Shown: positions 52,050 to 61,413 of the stretch, piece by piece
Position numbering within the stretch: the first letter of the stretch is position 1
Layout: each line of letters begins with the position of its first letter
DNA from: KK5 sp034043675
GTDB lineage: Bacteria; Pseudomonadota; Gammaproteobacteria; Burkholderiales; Burkholderiaceae_C
Direction of reading: 5' to 3'
NCBI RefSeq assembly: GCF_034043675.1
Contig: NZ_JAXCLA010000005.1
Location: 310,001 to 374,000, forward strand
DNA: 64,000 nt
The notes under the pieces: generated by a model
Database searches by the model: none
The model's input: the letters and a program-made list of their open reading frames with translations, nothing else
What the model was told of the DNA's origin: nothing
Program-made: the position numbers and the translations under genes

Positions 52050-54836
52050 TCAGCGCAGGCCGTTGAGCATCGCCTGCGCCTTGGCCTTCAGCTCGCCGTC
52101 GGCCTTACCGATCAGTTCCTGCAGGACTTCACGGGCGCCTTCGGTATCGCCGATCTGGCGGAATTCGTCGGCCAGCTCCAGTTGGCGCTGCAGCGGATCG
52201 TCGGCCAGGTCGGCGCCTTCGAGGGCGCCAAGGTCGCCCACCTCGCCGAAGTCCAGCGACTCGGGCGGCCGCTCGGTCAGCGCGGTCATCGGGTCGTCGA
52301 AGGCATCGGGCACCGGCAGGATCTCGGTCTTCTGCTGCGGCTTTGCCTCGGTCGTGGGCTCAGCGCCGGGAAGGTCGAGGTTGATCGAGCCGATGTCGAA
52401 GTCCAGCGCGTTCGGGTCCGCGGGCGTGTGCTGCGACGGGATGGTCCGCGGCACATCGTTGGCGAAGCTGGAGTTGCCCGAACCGAAATCGTCCAGGTCG
52501 AACTGCAGATCGGTGCCGCTGGCGGTGTCCTGCGCAGCCGGAGGCGACGCCGGCTCGGACAGGTCGAAGTCCATCGCCATCGGCGCATGCTCGGCGCTGG
52601 CCGGCAGGGCCTGCGTGGCATCCATCGCGGTGGGCGGGAACTGGCCCGGCGTCGTGGGAGAGTCGAGGTCCAGATCCAGGTCCAGCCCGAAGCCGCTCGG
52701 CGGGCCGGCGTCGCGGCCGCCCGGCGGCAGCGCCAGCGGTTCGGTCGCCATGTGGGCCAGGTGGCCGGTCGGCGTGCTGACCGTCTGCGGCAGCGTGCTG
52801 GCGTCCATCGGTTCGGGATGCACGACCGGGCCGGATTCGGGCACCTTCGGCGCCCCGCCCGGCTGGTACAGCGGGTTGTCGGCGTCGATCTGGCGGCCGA
52901 GTTCCTGGGCGCGCGCCCAATCGTCGCCGCTGCCATGGGTCTCGGCATACAGCTGGATCGCTAGTTGCTCGAAGCCCTTGGAGTCGCGGCGCTTGGCGTA
53001 GACCTCGAGCAGCTTCAGCCGGATCGCCAAGCGCTCGGGGTTGGCGCGCAGCGCTTCCTTGAGGATCTCTTCGGCCTGCAGGTCGCGGCCATAGGCCAGG
53101 TAGACGTCAGCCTCGGCCACCGGGTCGACATCGCCGATCGCGTCCAGCTGGCTCAGCGAATAGCTCATCGACGAAGCGCCGTTGCTGGCGCCATCGCGCG
53201 TGTCCACGCGGGCGCTGCCGGAGGCCCCAAAGAAGGAATCGGGCTGCAGCCGGCTTTCGTTGAAGCCGGTGTCCGCCTTGCCGGCAGACGGGCGCTTGCG
53301 CAGGCGCGTGAGGCCGAAGCCGACGAGGCCGGCCGCCACCAAAGCGGCCAAAGCCAGCATCAGCGGGCTGTCCATCAACTGGTCCAGCATGCTGGACTCC
53401 GGCTGCTGCGGCGCAACCGGCGGCGGCGGAGCGGGCCGGCTGGCGGCCGGCTTGGGCGCGACGACGGCGGGGCCGGAAGCTTCGGCGGCAGGCGCCGAGG
53501 CGGGAGCTGGAGCGGGCGCCGCGGCAACCACGGTGGGCGCGGAAGCAGGGGCCGGCGCAGGCGCGGCGGCCGGCGGCGGTGCCGGTTCGGCGGCCGGGGC
53601 CGATGGCTTCGCCGCGCTCGACAGCTTCTTCAGGTCGTCGACGTTGCGGGTCAGCTCCGCGATGCGGGTCGCGGCGTCCTTCTTCTCGGTTTCCTTCGAG
53701 GCCTTGGTCTCGGCGGCCGCGCTGGCGGCCTTGCTGAGCGTCAGCTTGTCCGGCGCAGTGGATGCCGCTGGCTTCTTGTCCTCGACGGCGGCTTGCACCT
53801 TGCCCTTGGCCTGACGCTCATTGGCCTCGGCCTGCAAGGTCGGCGCAGCGCCGGCCAGGCGCTGGCGGTAGGCGCTGAAGTCGGCGCTCTGCGCCTGGAT
53901 GACCTGGCGAGCCTCAGCGCTGGGCAGAGCGCCCAGCGTGTCGCTGGCAGGCACCTGCAGCACGGCACCGGCCTTCAGCCGGTTCATGTTGTCGCCAACA
54001 AAGGCATCAGGATTGGCGCGGTACAGACCCACCAGCATCTGGTCCAGCGAGATGCCGGGTGCCTGTGTCTTGCCGGCGATCCGCGACAAGGTATCGCCGG
54101 GCTTGACCGTGTATTCGCTGGCGGCCGTGCTGGGCGCAGGGGCAGCAGGTGCCGGCTTGGGCGCCGGACCGCCGACAACGGCGGGCGGCTTCGGCATCGG
54201 GGCCGGAGCTTCCGCGCGGACCTCGGGCTTGGGCTCGGTGCGCGGGCGGCTGGCCGGGGGTGCGGAGGGACGAGCCTCGGGCGCCGGTGCGGGTGCCAGT
54301 GCGGTGGTCGTGGCCGGCGGCGGTGCGGGCACCGGCTGCGGCGTGGCCGGCGAGATCGCCGGTGCGGTGGCGACGGCCGGCGGGGCCACGATGGGTTTCG
54401 GCGAGCTCGGCGGATCGAACAGCAACGTGTACTCGCGCACCAGGCGACCGCTGGACCAGCTCAGCTCCAGGATCACGTCGATGAAGGGTTCCTGCACTGC
54501 ACGGTCGCTGCTGATGCGCAGCACGTTGCGGCCGCCGACGCTCTGCACCTGGACCTGCGTGCCGGTCAGCACGGCGTTGTAGTCGACGCCGTTGCTGCGA
54601 TAGAGCTCGGGCGGCGCCACGCGCACCTTCAGCGTGCCGGCTTCCTCGGAACTGAGGCTGGTGAGATCGATCTCGGCCTTGAGGGTCTCGCCCAGCGCGG
54701 ACTGAACCTGCAGCCGGCCGAGGCCCAGGCCCCAGGCAGGCATGCTGGCGGCGGCCGTTGCCAGGGCCAGTGCCGCTGCAATGTGGTTCAGGGCGAAGCG
54801 TCCCTGGGCGTCCGGAGCGCGGTTTTCGTTTTTCAA
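52050..54836 (-). CDS. fimV: FimV/HubP family polar hub protein
   Basis: About 928 residues. It has a signal peptide ending near SMPAWG-LGLG and the conserved FimV N-terminal domain (LGRLQVQSALGETLKAEIDLTSLS). A LysM domain (YTVKPGDTLSRIAGKTQAPGISLDQMLVGLYRANPDAF) and long Pro/Ala linkers follow, then a coiled coil with KASKETEKKDAATRIAELTRNVDDLKKL. One membrane segment (LMLALAALVAAGLVGFGLTRLRKR) leads to an acidic cytoplasmic part and the C-terminal FimV/TPR domain (LQRQLELADEFRQIGDTEGAREVLQELIGKAD). It organises type IV pili and polar proteins. No ATG fits; TTG at 54836 after GGGGA is preferred over TTG at 54848. Confidence 0.9.
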   Translation of the reverse strand: MKNENRAPDAQGRFALNHIAAALALATAAASMPAWGLGLGRLQVQSALGETLKAEIDLTSLSSEEAGTLKVRVAPPELYRSNGVDYNAVLTGTQVQVQSVGGRNVLRISSDRAVQEPFIDVILELSWSSGRLVREYTLLFDPPSSPKPIVAPPAVATAPAISPATPQPVPAPPPATTTALAPAPAPEARPSAPPASRPRTEPKPEVRAEAPAPMPKPPAVVGGPAPKPAPAAPAPSTAASEYTVKPGDTLSRIAGKTQAPGISLDQMLVGLYRANPDAFVGDNMNRLKAGAVLQVPASDTLGALPSAEARQVIQAQSADFSAYRQRLAGAAPTLQAEANERQAKGKVQAAVEDKKPAASTAPDKLTLSKAASAAAETKASKETEKKDAATRIAELTRNVDDLKKLSSAAKPSAPAAEPAPPPAAAPAPAPASAPTVVAAAPAPAPASAPAAEASGPAVVAPKPAASRPAPPPPVAPQQPESSMLDQLMDSPLMLALAALVAAGLVGFGLTRLRKRPSAGKADTGFNESRLQPDSFFGASGSARVDTRDGASNGASSMSYSLSQLDAIGDVDPVAEADVYLAYGRDLQAEEILKEALRANPERLAIRLKLLEVYAKRRDSKGFEQLAIQLYAETHGSGDDWARAQELGRQIDADNPLYQPGGAPKVPESGPVVHPEPMDASTLPQTVSTPTGHLAHMATEPLALPPGGRDAGPPSGFGLDLDLDLDSPTTPGQFPPTAMDATQALPASAEHAPMAMDFDLSEPASPPAAQDTASGTDLQFDLDDFGSGNSSFANDVPRTIPSQHTPADPNALDFDIGSINLDLPGAEPTTEAKPQQKTEILPVPDAFDDPMTALTERPPESLDFGEVGDLGALEGADLADDPLQRQLELADEFRQIGDTEGAREVLQELIGKADGELKAKAQAMLNGLR

Positions 54837-54856
54837 GGCGTTCCCCAAAGCAACAA

Positions 54857-54880
54857 GGCGGGCACCGACCGGTGTCCGCC
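54857..54880 (-). terminator. Hairpin between asd and fimV
   Basis: Near-perfect 11-base arms (GGCGGACACCG/CGGTGCCCGCC, one mismatch) followed on the minus strand by TTGTTGCTTT. It may terminate asd, but it ends only 20 bases before the fimV start, so it could also shape fimV translation. The remaining gap to 55090 shows no gene. Confidence 0.55.
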
Positions 54881-55090
54881 TGTTTTGACAGTTATGTTCT
54901 CTGCGATCGCTGTAACCACGATGCTGCCCCTCGGCCCGATGTATCGATCCATCTCACGGATTCGAAATCACAACAGCGGCAAGCATATACGCTCCAACCC
55001 TCACGAAAAGCGTGAATTGCGGACGCCTCGCCGCTCAATCACGCCCCGTTACCGGCGTCTGTCGTTCGCCGGCAACGTCTCCGAGTGGCC

Positions 55091-56203
55091 TTACTGGTCC
55101 AGCAGGATGCGCAGCATGCGGCGCAGCGGCTCCGCCGCGCCCCACAGCAACTGGTCACCGATGGTGAACGCGCCGAGGTATTCGGGGCCCATCGCCAGCT
55201 TGCGCAGGCGGCCGACCGGGATCGTCATCGTGCCGGTGACGGCGACCGGGGTCAGGTCGCGGATGGTTGCTTCGCGGGTGTTGGGCACCACCTTCACCCA
55301 CTCGTTGTCGGCCGCGATCATGGCCTCGATGTCGGCCAGCGGCACGTCCTTCTTGAGCTTGAAGGTCAGGGCCTGGCTGTGGCAGCGCATCGCGCCGACA
55401 CGCACGCAGAAGCCGTCGACGGGAATGGCGCCGGAGCCGAGGATCTTGTTCGTCTCGGCCATGCCCTTCCACTCTTCCTTGGACATGCCGTTGCCCAGGT
55501 CCTTGTCGATCCAGGGGATCAGCGAGCCGCCCAGCGGCACGCCGAAATTGGCCGTCTCTTCAGCGGAGAGCGAACGCTGCTTAGCGATGACCTGACGGTC
55601 GATCTCGAGGATCGCGCTCTTCGGGTCGTCCAGCAGGCCCTTCACCGCGGCGTTCAGCGTGCCGTACTGCGTCAGCAGTTCGCGCATGTGCTGCGCGCCG
55701 CCGCCCGAGGCCGCTTGGTAGGTCTGCGTGCTCATCCATTCGACGAGGCCGGCCTTGTACAGCGCGCCGACGCCCATCAGCATGCAGGAGACGGTGCAGT
55801 TGCCGCCGATCCAGTTGCGGCCGCCCTTGGCCAGCGCGTCCTTGACCACCGGCATGTTGACCGGGTCCAGGATGATGACCGCGTCATCGGCCATGCGCAG
55901 CGTGGAGGCCGCGTCGATCCAGTGGCCGTTCCAGCCGGCCGCGCGCAGCTTGGGGAAGACTTCGGTCGTGTAGTCACCGCCCTGCGCGGTGATGATGATC
56001 TCGCAGCGCTTGAGCTGCTCGATGTCGAAGGCGTTCTGCAGCTTGGTCTCGTTCTTCGTGAACGAGGGTGCGGCGCCGCCGGCATTGCTGGTGCTGAAGA
56101 ACAGCGGCTCGATCAGATCAAAGTCACGTTCTGCCGCCATGCGGTCCATCAGCACCGAGCCGACCATGCCGCGCCAGCCTACGAGTCCTACCAAAGTCGT
56201 CAT
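55091..56203 (-). CDS. asd: Aspartate-semialdehyde dehydrogenase
   Basis: A 370-residue NADP enzyme of the aspartate pathway to lysine, threonine and methionine. LVGWRGMVGSVLMDRM is the nucleotide-binding start, Cys136 in GGNCTVSCML is the catalytic thiol, and the His-containing RVGAMRCHSQALTFKL completes the site. This is the longer gram-negative type. It is followed by fimV and preceded by leuB, with an inverted repeat in the leuB-asd gap. Confidence 0.97.
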   Translation of the reverse strand: MTTLVGLVGWRGMVGSVLMDRMAAERDFDLIEPLFFSTSNAGGAAPSFTKNETKLQNAFDIEQLKRCEIIITAQGGDYTTEVFPKLRAAGWNGHWIDAASTLRMADDAVIILDPVNMPVVKDALAKGGRNWIGGNCTVSCMLMGVGALYKAGLVEWMSTQTYQAASGGGAQHMRELLTQYGTLNAAVKGLLDDPKSAILEIDRQVIAKQRSLSAEETANFGVPLGGSLIPWIDKDLGNGMSKEEWKGMAETNKILGSGAIPVDGFCVRVGAMRCHSQALTFKLKKDVPLADIEAMIAADNEWVKVVPNTREATIRDLTPVAVTGTMTIPVGRLRKLAMGPEYLGAFTIGDQLLWGAAEPLRRMLRILLDQ

Positions 56204-56228
56204 TTCGCTCTTCCTTTTGCCTACAAAA

Positions 56229-56274
56229 ACAAACCCTTGGGTTCTTCTTGCCCCGGCTCGGTCGCCGGGTTTGT
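56229..56274 (-). terminator. Inverted repeat between leuB and asd, possible terminator or attenuator
   Basis: Arms ACAAACCC (56229-56236) and GGGTTTGT (56267-56274) enclose a second GC-rich stem. On the minus strand the final arm runs into TTTTTG, as a terminator of the leu transcript would. asd starts 25 bases further on. Confidence 0.5.
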
Positions 56275-56299
56275 AGGGGCGAGACGAACCGGAGCTGAA

Positions 56300-57394
56300 C
56301 TAGCCCTTAATGGTTTTGGTCGTGGTGGTGATGGCGGCAACGACCGCATCACCCATCTCGCGCGTGCCCACCTTCTGGGTGCCCTCGCTCCAGATGTCCG
56401 CGGTACGCAGACCCTGGCTCAGCACAGCGCCGACAGCCGCTTCGATACGAGCGGCGGCTTCGGGTTGGCGGAGGGAGAACTTGAGCATCATGGCAGCGGA
56501 GAGGATTGTAGCCAGAGGATTCGCCAGACCCTTGCCCGCGATGTCCGGCGCACTGCCGTGGCTGGGCTCGTACAGGCCCTTGTTGTTCTTGTCCAACGAG
56601 GCCGAGGGCAGCATGCCGATCGAGCCGGTCAGCATCGCCGCCTCGTCCGAGAGGATGTCGCCGAACATATTGCCGGTCACGACCACGTCGAACTTCTTCG
56701 GCGCCCGCACGAGCTGCATCGCGGCGTTGTCCACGTACATGTGATCCAGCTCGACGTCCGGGTACTGCGCGTGGACCTCGGTGACCACGTCCTTCCAGAA
56801 CTGGAAGGTCTCCAGCACGTTGGCCTTGTCCACCGAGGTGACGCGCTTGTTGCGCAGGCGCGCGGCCTGGAAGGCGACGTGGGCGATGCGCTCGATCTCC
56901 GGACGCGAGTAGCGCATCGTGTCGAAGGCCTCCTCGGCGCCGGGGAAGTGGCCGTCCACCGCCGTGCGGCGGCCGCGCGGCTGGCCGAAGTAGATGTCGC
57001 CGGTCAGCTCCCGGATGATCAGGATGTCCAGGCCGGCCACCAGTTCCGGCTTCAGGCTGGAGGCATGCGTCAGCTGCGGGTAGCAGATGGCCGGGCGGAA
57101 GTTGGCGAACAGGCCCAGGTTCTTGCGCAGGCCGAGGATGGCCTGCTCCGGGCGCAGCGCGCGCTCGAGCTTGTCGTACTTCCAGTCGCCGACGGCGCCG
57201 AACAGCACGGCGTCCGATTCGAGCGCGAGCTTCAGCGTCGCCTCGGGCAGCGGATGGCCGGCCGCTTCATAGGCCGCGCCGCCGACCGGCGCCGTTTCCA
57301 TCTCGAACTTCAGGTCCAGCACGTTCAGGACCTTGATGGCCTCGGCCATGATTTCCGGGCCGATGCCGTCGCCGGGGAGGATTGCGATCTTCAT
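56300..57394 (-). CDS. leuB: 3-isopropylmalate dehydrogenase
   Basis: A 364-residue NAD enzyme of leucine synthesis. MKIAILPGDGIGPEIMAEAIKVL opens the fold; IIRELTGDIYFGQPRG is the leucine-type substrate loop, clearly different from the tartrate-type paralogue at 36707. NMFGDILSDEAAMLTGSIGMLPSAS and EPSHGSAPDIAGKGLANP bind metal and NAD. The start at 57394 begins at the conserved N-terminus. It lies 19 bases after leuD. Confidence 0.97.
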   Translation of the reverse strand: MKIAILPGDGIGPEIMAEAIKVLNVLDLKFEMETAPVGGAAYEAAGHPLPEATLKLALESDAVLFGAVGDWKYDKLERALRPEQAILGLRKNLGLFANFRPAICYPQLTHASSLKPELVAGLDILIIRELTGDIYFGQPRGRRTAVDGHFPGAEEAFDTMRYSRPEIERIAHVAFQAARLRNKRVTSVDKANVLETFQFWKDVVTEVHAQYPDVELDHMYVDNAAMQLVRAPKKFDVVVTGNMFGDILSDEAAMLTGSIGMLPSASLDKNNKGLYEPSHGSAPDIAGKGLANPLATILSAAMMLKFSLRQPEAAARIEAAVGAVLSQGLRTADIWSEGTQKVGTREMGDAVVAAITTTTKTIKG

Positions 57395-57413
57395 GTTCTG
57401 GGTTCCTTGATCC

Positions 57414-58064
57414 TTACCCGGCCAGGCGGTTGCCCAGCCAGGGCTTGGTGGCAATGCGTTCGGCTTCGAAGGCCTTGATCTTGTCCGCGTGGCGCAAGGT
57501 CAGGCCGATGTCGTCGAAGCCGTTGAGCAGGCAGTACTTGCGGAAGGGCTGCACGTCGAAGGGCAGCTCCGTGCCATCGGGCTTGACGATGACCTGGCGC
57601 GCCAGATCCACGATCAGTTGGTAGCCCGGGAAGGCGAACACCTCGTCGAACAGGCGCGCCACCTGGGCCTCGGGCAGCTGAATGGGCAGCACGCCGTTCT
57701 TGAAGCAGTTGTTGAAGAAGATATCGGCGAAGCTCGGCGCGATGACGGCGCGGAAGCCGTACTGTTCCAGCGCCCAGGGCGCGTGCTCGCGGCTGGAGCC
57801 GCAGCCGAAGTTGTCGCGCGCGATCAGCACCGAGGCGCCCTGGTAGCGCGGCTGGTTCAGCACGAAGTCGGGGTTGGGCTTGCGCGAGGCCGGGTCTTGA
57901 CCCGGCTCGCCGTGGTCCAGATAGCGCCATTCGTCGAACAGGTTGGGGCCGAAGCCGCTGCGCTTGATCGACTTCAGGAACTGCTTGGGGATGATCGCGT
58001 CGGTGTCGACGTTGGCGCGATCCATCGGGGCGACGAGACCCTTGTGAACGGTGAACTTGTCCAT
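57414..58064 (-). CDS. leuD: 3-isopropylmalate dehydratase small subunit
   Basis: A 216-residue subunit. MDKFTVHKGLVAPMDRANVDTDAIIPKQFLKSIKR and the substrate-contact motif NFGCGSSREHAPWAL are diagnostic, with FADIFFNNCFKNGVLP following. It swivels over the LeuC iron-sulfur core to isomerise isopropylmalate. The start at 58064 is two bases after the leuC stop; upstream frame extensions are leuC shadows. Confidence 0.97.
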   Translation of the reverse strand: MDKFTVHKGLVAPMDRANVDTDAIIPKQFLKSIKRSGFGPNLFDEWRYLDHGEPGQDPASRKPNPDFVLNQPRYQGASVLIARDNFGCGSSREHAPWALEQYGFRAVIAPSFADIFFNNCFKNGVLPIQLPEAQVARLFDEVFAFPGYQLIVDLARQVIVKPDGTELPFDVQPFRKYCLLNGFDDIGLTLRHADKIKAFEAERIATKPWLGNRLAG

Positions 58065-58066
58065 GA

Positions 58067-59482
58067 TTACGAGATCCTGCGAATGTCGACGAAGTGGCCT
58101 TCCATGGCCGCGGCAGCGGCCATCGCGGGGCTCACCAGATGCGTGCGGCCGCCCTGCCCTTGCCGGCCTTCGAAATTGCGGTTGCTGGTGGAAGCGCAGC
58201 GCTCGCCCGGCTCGAGCCGGTCGGCGTTCATCGCCAGGCACATCGAGCAGCCCGGCTCGCGCCATTCGAAGCCGGCGCCCTTGAACACCTGGTCCAGGCC
58301 CTCGGCCTCGGCCTGCTGCTTGACCAAGCCCGAGCCCGGCACCACCAGCGCCAGCTTGACGTTCTTGGCGATGCGTCCGCCCAAGCGGCGCACGACGGCC
58401 GCGGCCTCGCGCATGTCCTCGATGCGGCTGTTCGTGCAGGAGCCGATGAAGACCTTGTCGATCGTGATGTCGCTGATGGGCTTGTTCGGCTCCAGGTTCA
58501 TGTAGGTCAGCGCACGCTCGATCGCGCCACGCTTGACGCCGTCCTTCTCCTTGTCAGGGTCGGGCACGCGATCGTCGATCGCCAGCACCATCTCCGGCGA
58601 GGTGCCCCAGGTGACCTGCGGGCGGATCTGCGACGCGTCCAGCTCGACGACCTTGTCGAAGTGCGCGCCGGCATCCGAGTGCAGCGTCTTCCAGTAAGTC
58701 ACCGCCTGGTTCCATTCGACGCCGCTGGGCGAGAACGGCCGGCCCTTGCAGTAGGCGATCGTCGTGTCGTCCACCGCGATCAGGCCGGCGCGCGCACCCG
58801 CCTCGATCGCCATATTGCAGACCGTCATCCGGCCTTCCATCGACAGCGCGCGGATCGCCGAGCCGCCGAACTCGATCGTGTAGCCGGTGCCGCCGGCCGT
58901 GCCGATCTTGCCGATGATGGCCAGCACGATGTCCTTGGCGCCGCAGCCCTTGGGCAGTTGGCCCTCGACCTTGATCAGCAGGTTCTTCGCCTTCTTGGCC
59001 AGCAGGGTCTGCGTGGCCAGCACGTGCTCGACCTCCGAGGTGCCGATACCGTGCGCCAGCGCGCCGAAGGCGCCGTGCGTGGAGGTGTGGCTGTCACCGC
59101 AGACCACCGTCATGCCCGGCAGGGTCGCGCCCTGCTCCGGGCCGATCACGTGGACGATGCCCTGGCGCTTGTCGTTCATCTTGAACTGCGTGATGCCGAC
59201 GCGGTCGCAGTTCGCGTCCAGCGTGTCCACCTGCAGCTTGGAGACCGGATCGCTGATGCCCTGGCTGCGGTCGGTCGTGGGCACGTTGTGGTCGGACACG
59301 GCGAGGTTCGCCGACAGGCGCCAGACCTTGCGGCCGGCCAGGTCCAGGCCCTCGAAGGCCTGCGGGCTGGTGACCTCATGGACCAGATGGCGGTCGATGT
59401 AGAGAACGGTCGTGCCGTCTTCCTCGGTGTGGACGACGTGTTCGTCCCAGAGCTTGTCGTAAAGCGTTCTTGCAACAGTCAT
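58067..59482 (-). CDS. leuC: 3-isopropylmalate dehydratase large subunit
   Basis: A 471-residue aconitase-family subunit. The 4Fe-4S cysteines are seen in IGSCTNSRIEDM and GCSMCLAMN; VCGDSHTSTHGAFGALAHGIGTSEVEHVLATQTL is a family signature. It works with LeuD in leucine synthesis. Its start overlaps the stop of a LysR gene by ATGA, so the regulator and leuCDB form one transcript. Confidence 0.97.
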   Translation of the reverse strand: MTVARTLYDKLWDEHVVHTEEDGTTVLYIDRHLVHEVTSPQAFEGLDLAGRKVWRLSANLAVSDHNVPTTDRSQGISDPVSKLQVDTLDANCDRVGITQFKMNDKRQGIVHVIGPEQGATLPGMTVVCGDSHTSTHGAFGALAHGIGTSEVEHVLATQTLLAKKAKNLLIKVEGQLPKGCGAKDIVLAIIGKIGTAGGTGYTIEFGGSAIRALSMEGRMTVCNMAIEAGARAGLIAVDDTTIAYCKGRPFSPSGVEWNQAVTYWKTLHSDAGAHFDKVVELDASQIRPQVTWGTSPEMVLAIDDRVPDPDKEKDGVKRGAIERALTYMNLEPNKPISDITIDKVFIGSCTNSRIEDMREAAAVVRRLGGRIAKNVKLALVVPGSGLVKQQAEAEGLDQVFKGAGFEWREPGCSMCLAMNADRLEPGERCASTSNRNFEGRQGQGGRTHLVSPAMAAAAAMEGHFVDIRRIS

Positions 59483-60387
59483 GGCTTTTGGCTTTCTGCT
59501 GGTTTAGCGGGGCACAGTGCATCGACGAATCGCTGCACCACGGCGGGCAGTCGTTCCTGGCGCAACACGCCCAGGCAGTAATCGCGGGCGGCCCAGGTCT
59601 CGTCGAGCCCGACAAGCTGGACCGCGAACACGCGGGAGAAACGTTCGGCCGGACCTTCGGGCAGCACGGCCACGCCGAGCCCGGCTTCGACCAGTTGCGC
59701 GATCGCATCGAAGCCGCGCACCTGCAGGCGCGCATTCAGCGTGCGGCCGCGCGCCTGCGCCTGCTCGCGCATCAACTCCTGCGCGGAGGCGCCGGCATGC
59801 AGGCCGATCAGGTCGTAGTCGAGCAGGTCCGAGAAGCTCACCTTCTCGCGCTTGGCCAAGGCATGGCCCTTGGGCACCAGCACGGCGAGGCGGCTCTTCG
59901 CGTAGTTCCAAGTCTGCAGGCGGTTGTCCAGCAGCGGCGGCGTGAACAGGCCGATGTCGGCACGCCCTTCGGCCACGGCCGCCTGCGCCTCGGCGCTGGT
60001 CGTGTCCTCCAGGCTGATGCGGATCTGCGGATGCGCCTGCGAAAAGGCGGCCAGGTCCGGCGGCAGGCATTCGGCGATTGAACCGGTATTGGCGGCGATG
60101 CGCAGATGGCCCTTGATGCCGCGTGCGAACTCGACGACCTCGCTCTCCAGCGCATGCAGCGAAGCGTGCAGCGAGCGGATGTGCCGCACCAGGGCGCGAC
60201 ACGCCTCGGTCGGCTCGACGCCGCGGGCGCGCCGCTCGAACAGCTGGACGCCCAGGCGAGCCTCCAGGTCCGACACGCGCTTCGATGCGGCCGCCAGCGC
60301 CAGGTGCTCGCGCTCCGCACCACGCGTGATCGAGCGGGTCTGCTCGATCGCGAGGATCAGGTTCAGGGTCGTGAGGTCCAGGCGCAT
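59479..60387 (-). CDS. LysR family transcriptional regulator, overlapping leuC
   Basis: A 302-residue regulator with the helix-turn-helix LNLILAIEQTRSITRGAEREHLALAAASKRVSDLEARLGVQLFERRARGVEPTEA and an effector domain from about residue 90 (GHLRIAANTGSIAECLPPDLAAF). It is the first gene of the leu operon and overlaps leuC by ATGA, so it probably co-varies with and may control leucine synthesis. It differs from LeuO-type regulators, which are divergent. Whether it acts on leuCDB or elsewhere is not shown by the sequence. Confidence 0.88.
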   Translation of the reverse strand: MRLDLTTLNLILAIEQTRSITRGAEREHLALAAASKRVSDLEARLGVQLFERRARGVEPTEACRALVRHIRSLHASLHALESEVVEFARGIKGHLRIAANTGSIAECLPPDLAAFSQAHPQIRISLEDTTSAEAQAAVAEGRADIGLFTPPLLDNRLQTWNYAKSRLAVLVPKGHALAKREKVSFSDLLDYDLIGLHAGASAQELMREQAQARGRTLNARLQVRGFDAIAQLVEAGLGVAVLPEGPAERFSRVFAVQLVGLDETWAARDYCLGVLRQERLPAVVQRFVDALCPAKPAESQKP

Positions 60388-60690
60388 GGCGAAATTATGG
60401 CTTCGTGGGGAAGTGTGAATTTACCGCACTTGCCAATCGATCTTTCGCCGTAGACGAAGATTCAAAGCCACTCAAAACGCGCGCATATCGCCCAACCGGG
60501 TCGTACTCCGGGTTTGTCTGATCAACATTTCAGCTAGCAGTCAGGGTTTGTATGGCGCACACCTTCACCCCACCTGTGAAGAAATGTAAGCCGTGTGTGA
60601 GGGTCTTCGAAGCAGTGCCCGGACCTCGCGCCAACAACACTTGCGGACGTTGCAGTCGGTACCGCCTCTTCTCATAAAACTGGAGTTCTC
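60388..60690. other. Intergenic region between divergent LysR-leu operon and PEP-CTERM gene, no gene seen
   Basis: About 300 bases with lower GC than the flanks. Both divergent promoters should lie here, but I could not assign confident -35/-10 or -24/-12 elements. Only a GGAG ribosome site just before 60691 is clear. Short open frames here have no supporting features. Confidence 0.6.
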
Positions 60691-61383
60691 ATGACACAGA
60701 TTTTTGGGCGGCTCATTCGCGCCGCCGCCATCGCCACGACCTTGGGCATGCCGCTCGCGCACGCGGCGGTGATCGACTTCGAATCCCAGGACCTGACCGG
60801 CCTCTACTTCCCCGGCGACTCGTTCAGCCAGGGCGACTTCACCCTGACGACGGCGCAGGGCTTCGGCACCATCGACGTGGCTGCCTCGCTGGGCTCGCTG
60901 GCACCGACCGGCAACGCCACGCAGTTCTACTTCAACGGCAACGACGCCACGCTGAGCCTGGCCCGCACCGACGGCAGCCTGTTCAGCCTGAGCGGCTTCT
61001 CGGCGGCCTTTGTGCCGCAGGAGCCGGCGGTGGCGCAGACGACCGTGCTGGTGGCAGTCGGCATCAAGGAGGACAACTCGACGGTCTCTGCGTACTGGAC
61101 CTTCGCCTCCAGCGCCACCAGCCATTTCCCGTTCAGCACCTATGCCAGCGCCGCCGACTTCGCGGCCTTCGGTAGCGTCAAGTCGATCGAGTTCCGCTCC
61201 TGCACGCTGATCGGCGGCCTGACCTGCTCGGTGCCGACGATGAACAACGGCCAGTTCGCGATCGACGACATCGTCGTTGCCTCGGCCGTGCCTGAGCCGG
61301 CCACGATGCTGTCGATGGCGCTCGGCCTGCTGGGCCTGGGCCTGGTCCGCCGCGCAGGCCGTGCCCGCCGCGACGCCCGCTGA
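60691..61383 (+). CDS. PEP-CTERM sorting domain protein
   Basis: A 230-residue exported protein. A signal peptide (LIRAAAIATTLGMPLAHAA) is followed by a beta-rich body starting VIDFESQDLTG, as in many NF-type PEP-CTERM proteins. One Cys pair (SCTLIGGLTCS) may form a disulfide. The sorting signal is AVPEPATMLSMALGLLGLGLVRRAGRARRDAR: PEP motif, hydrophobic helix and Arg-rich tail. Function is unknown; exosortase would anchor or process it. The subtilase gene starts 30 bases later, so they are probably co-expressed. Confidence 0.87.
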   Translation: MTQIFGRLIRAAAIATTLGMPLAHAAVIDFESQDLTGLYFPGDSFSQGDFTLTTAQGFGTIDVAASLGSLAPTGNATQFYFNGNDATLSLARTDGSLFSLSGFSAAFVPQEPAVAQTTVLVAVGIKEDNSTVSAYWTFASSATSHFPFSTYASAADFAAFGSVKSIEFRSCTLIGGLTCSVPTMNNGQFAIDDIVVASAVPEPATMLSMALGLLGLGLVRRAGRARRDAR

Positions 61384-61413
61384 TTTCCACCCGAACAAGA
61401 ACAGGATCTTTCC

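Noticed and set aside
52965..55595. 876-residue plus-strand open frame over fimV and asd
   Set aside because: Gly/Arg/Ala-rich antisense shadow; FimV and Asd are recognisable on the other strand.
60541..60560. Sigma54-like site before the second PEP-CTERM gene
   Set aside because: A GG/GC pair at the right spacing exists at 60545-60558, but the surrounding bases do not match the -24/-12 consensus well enough.
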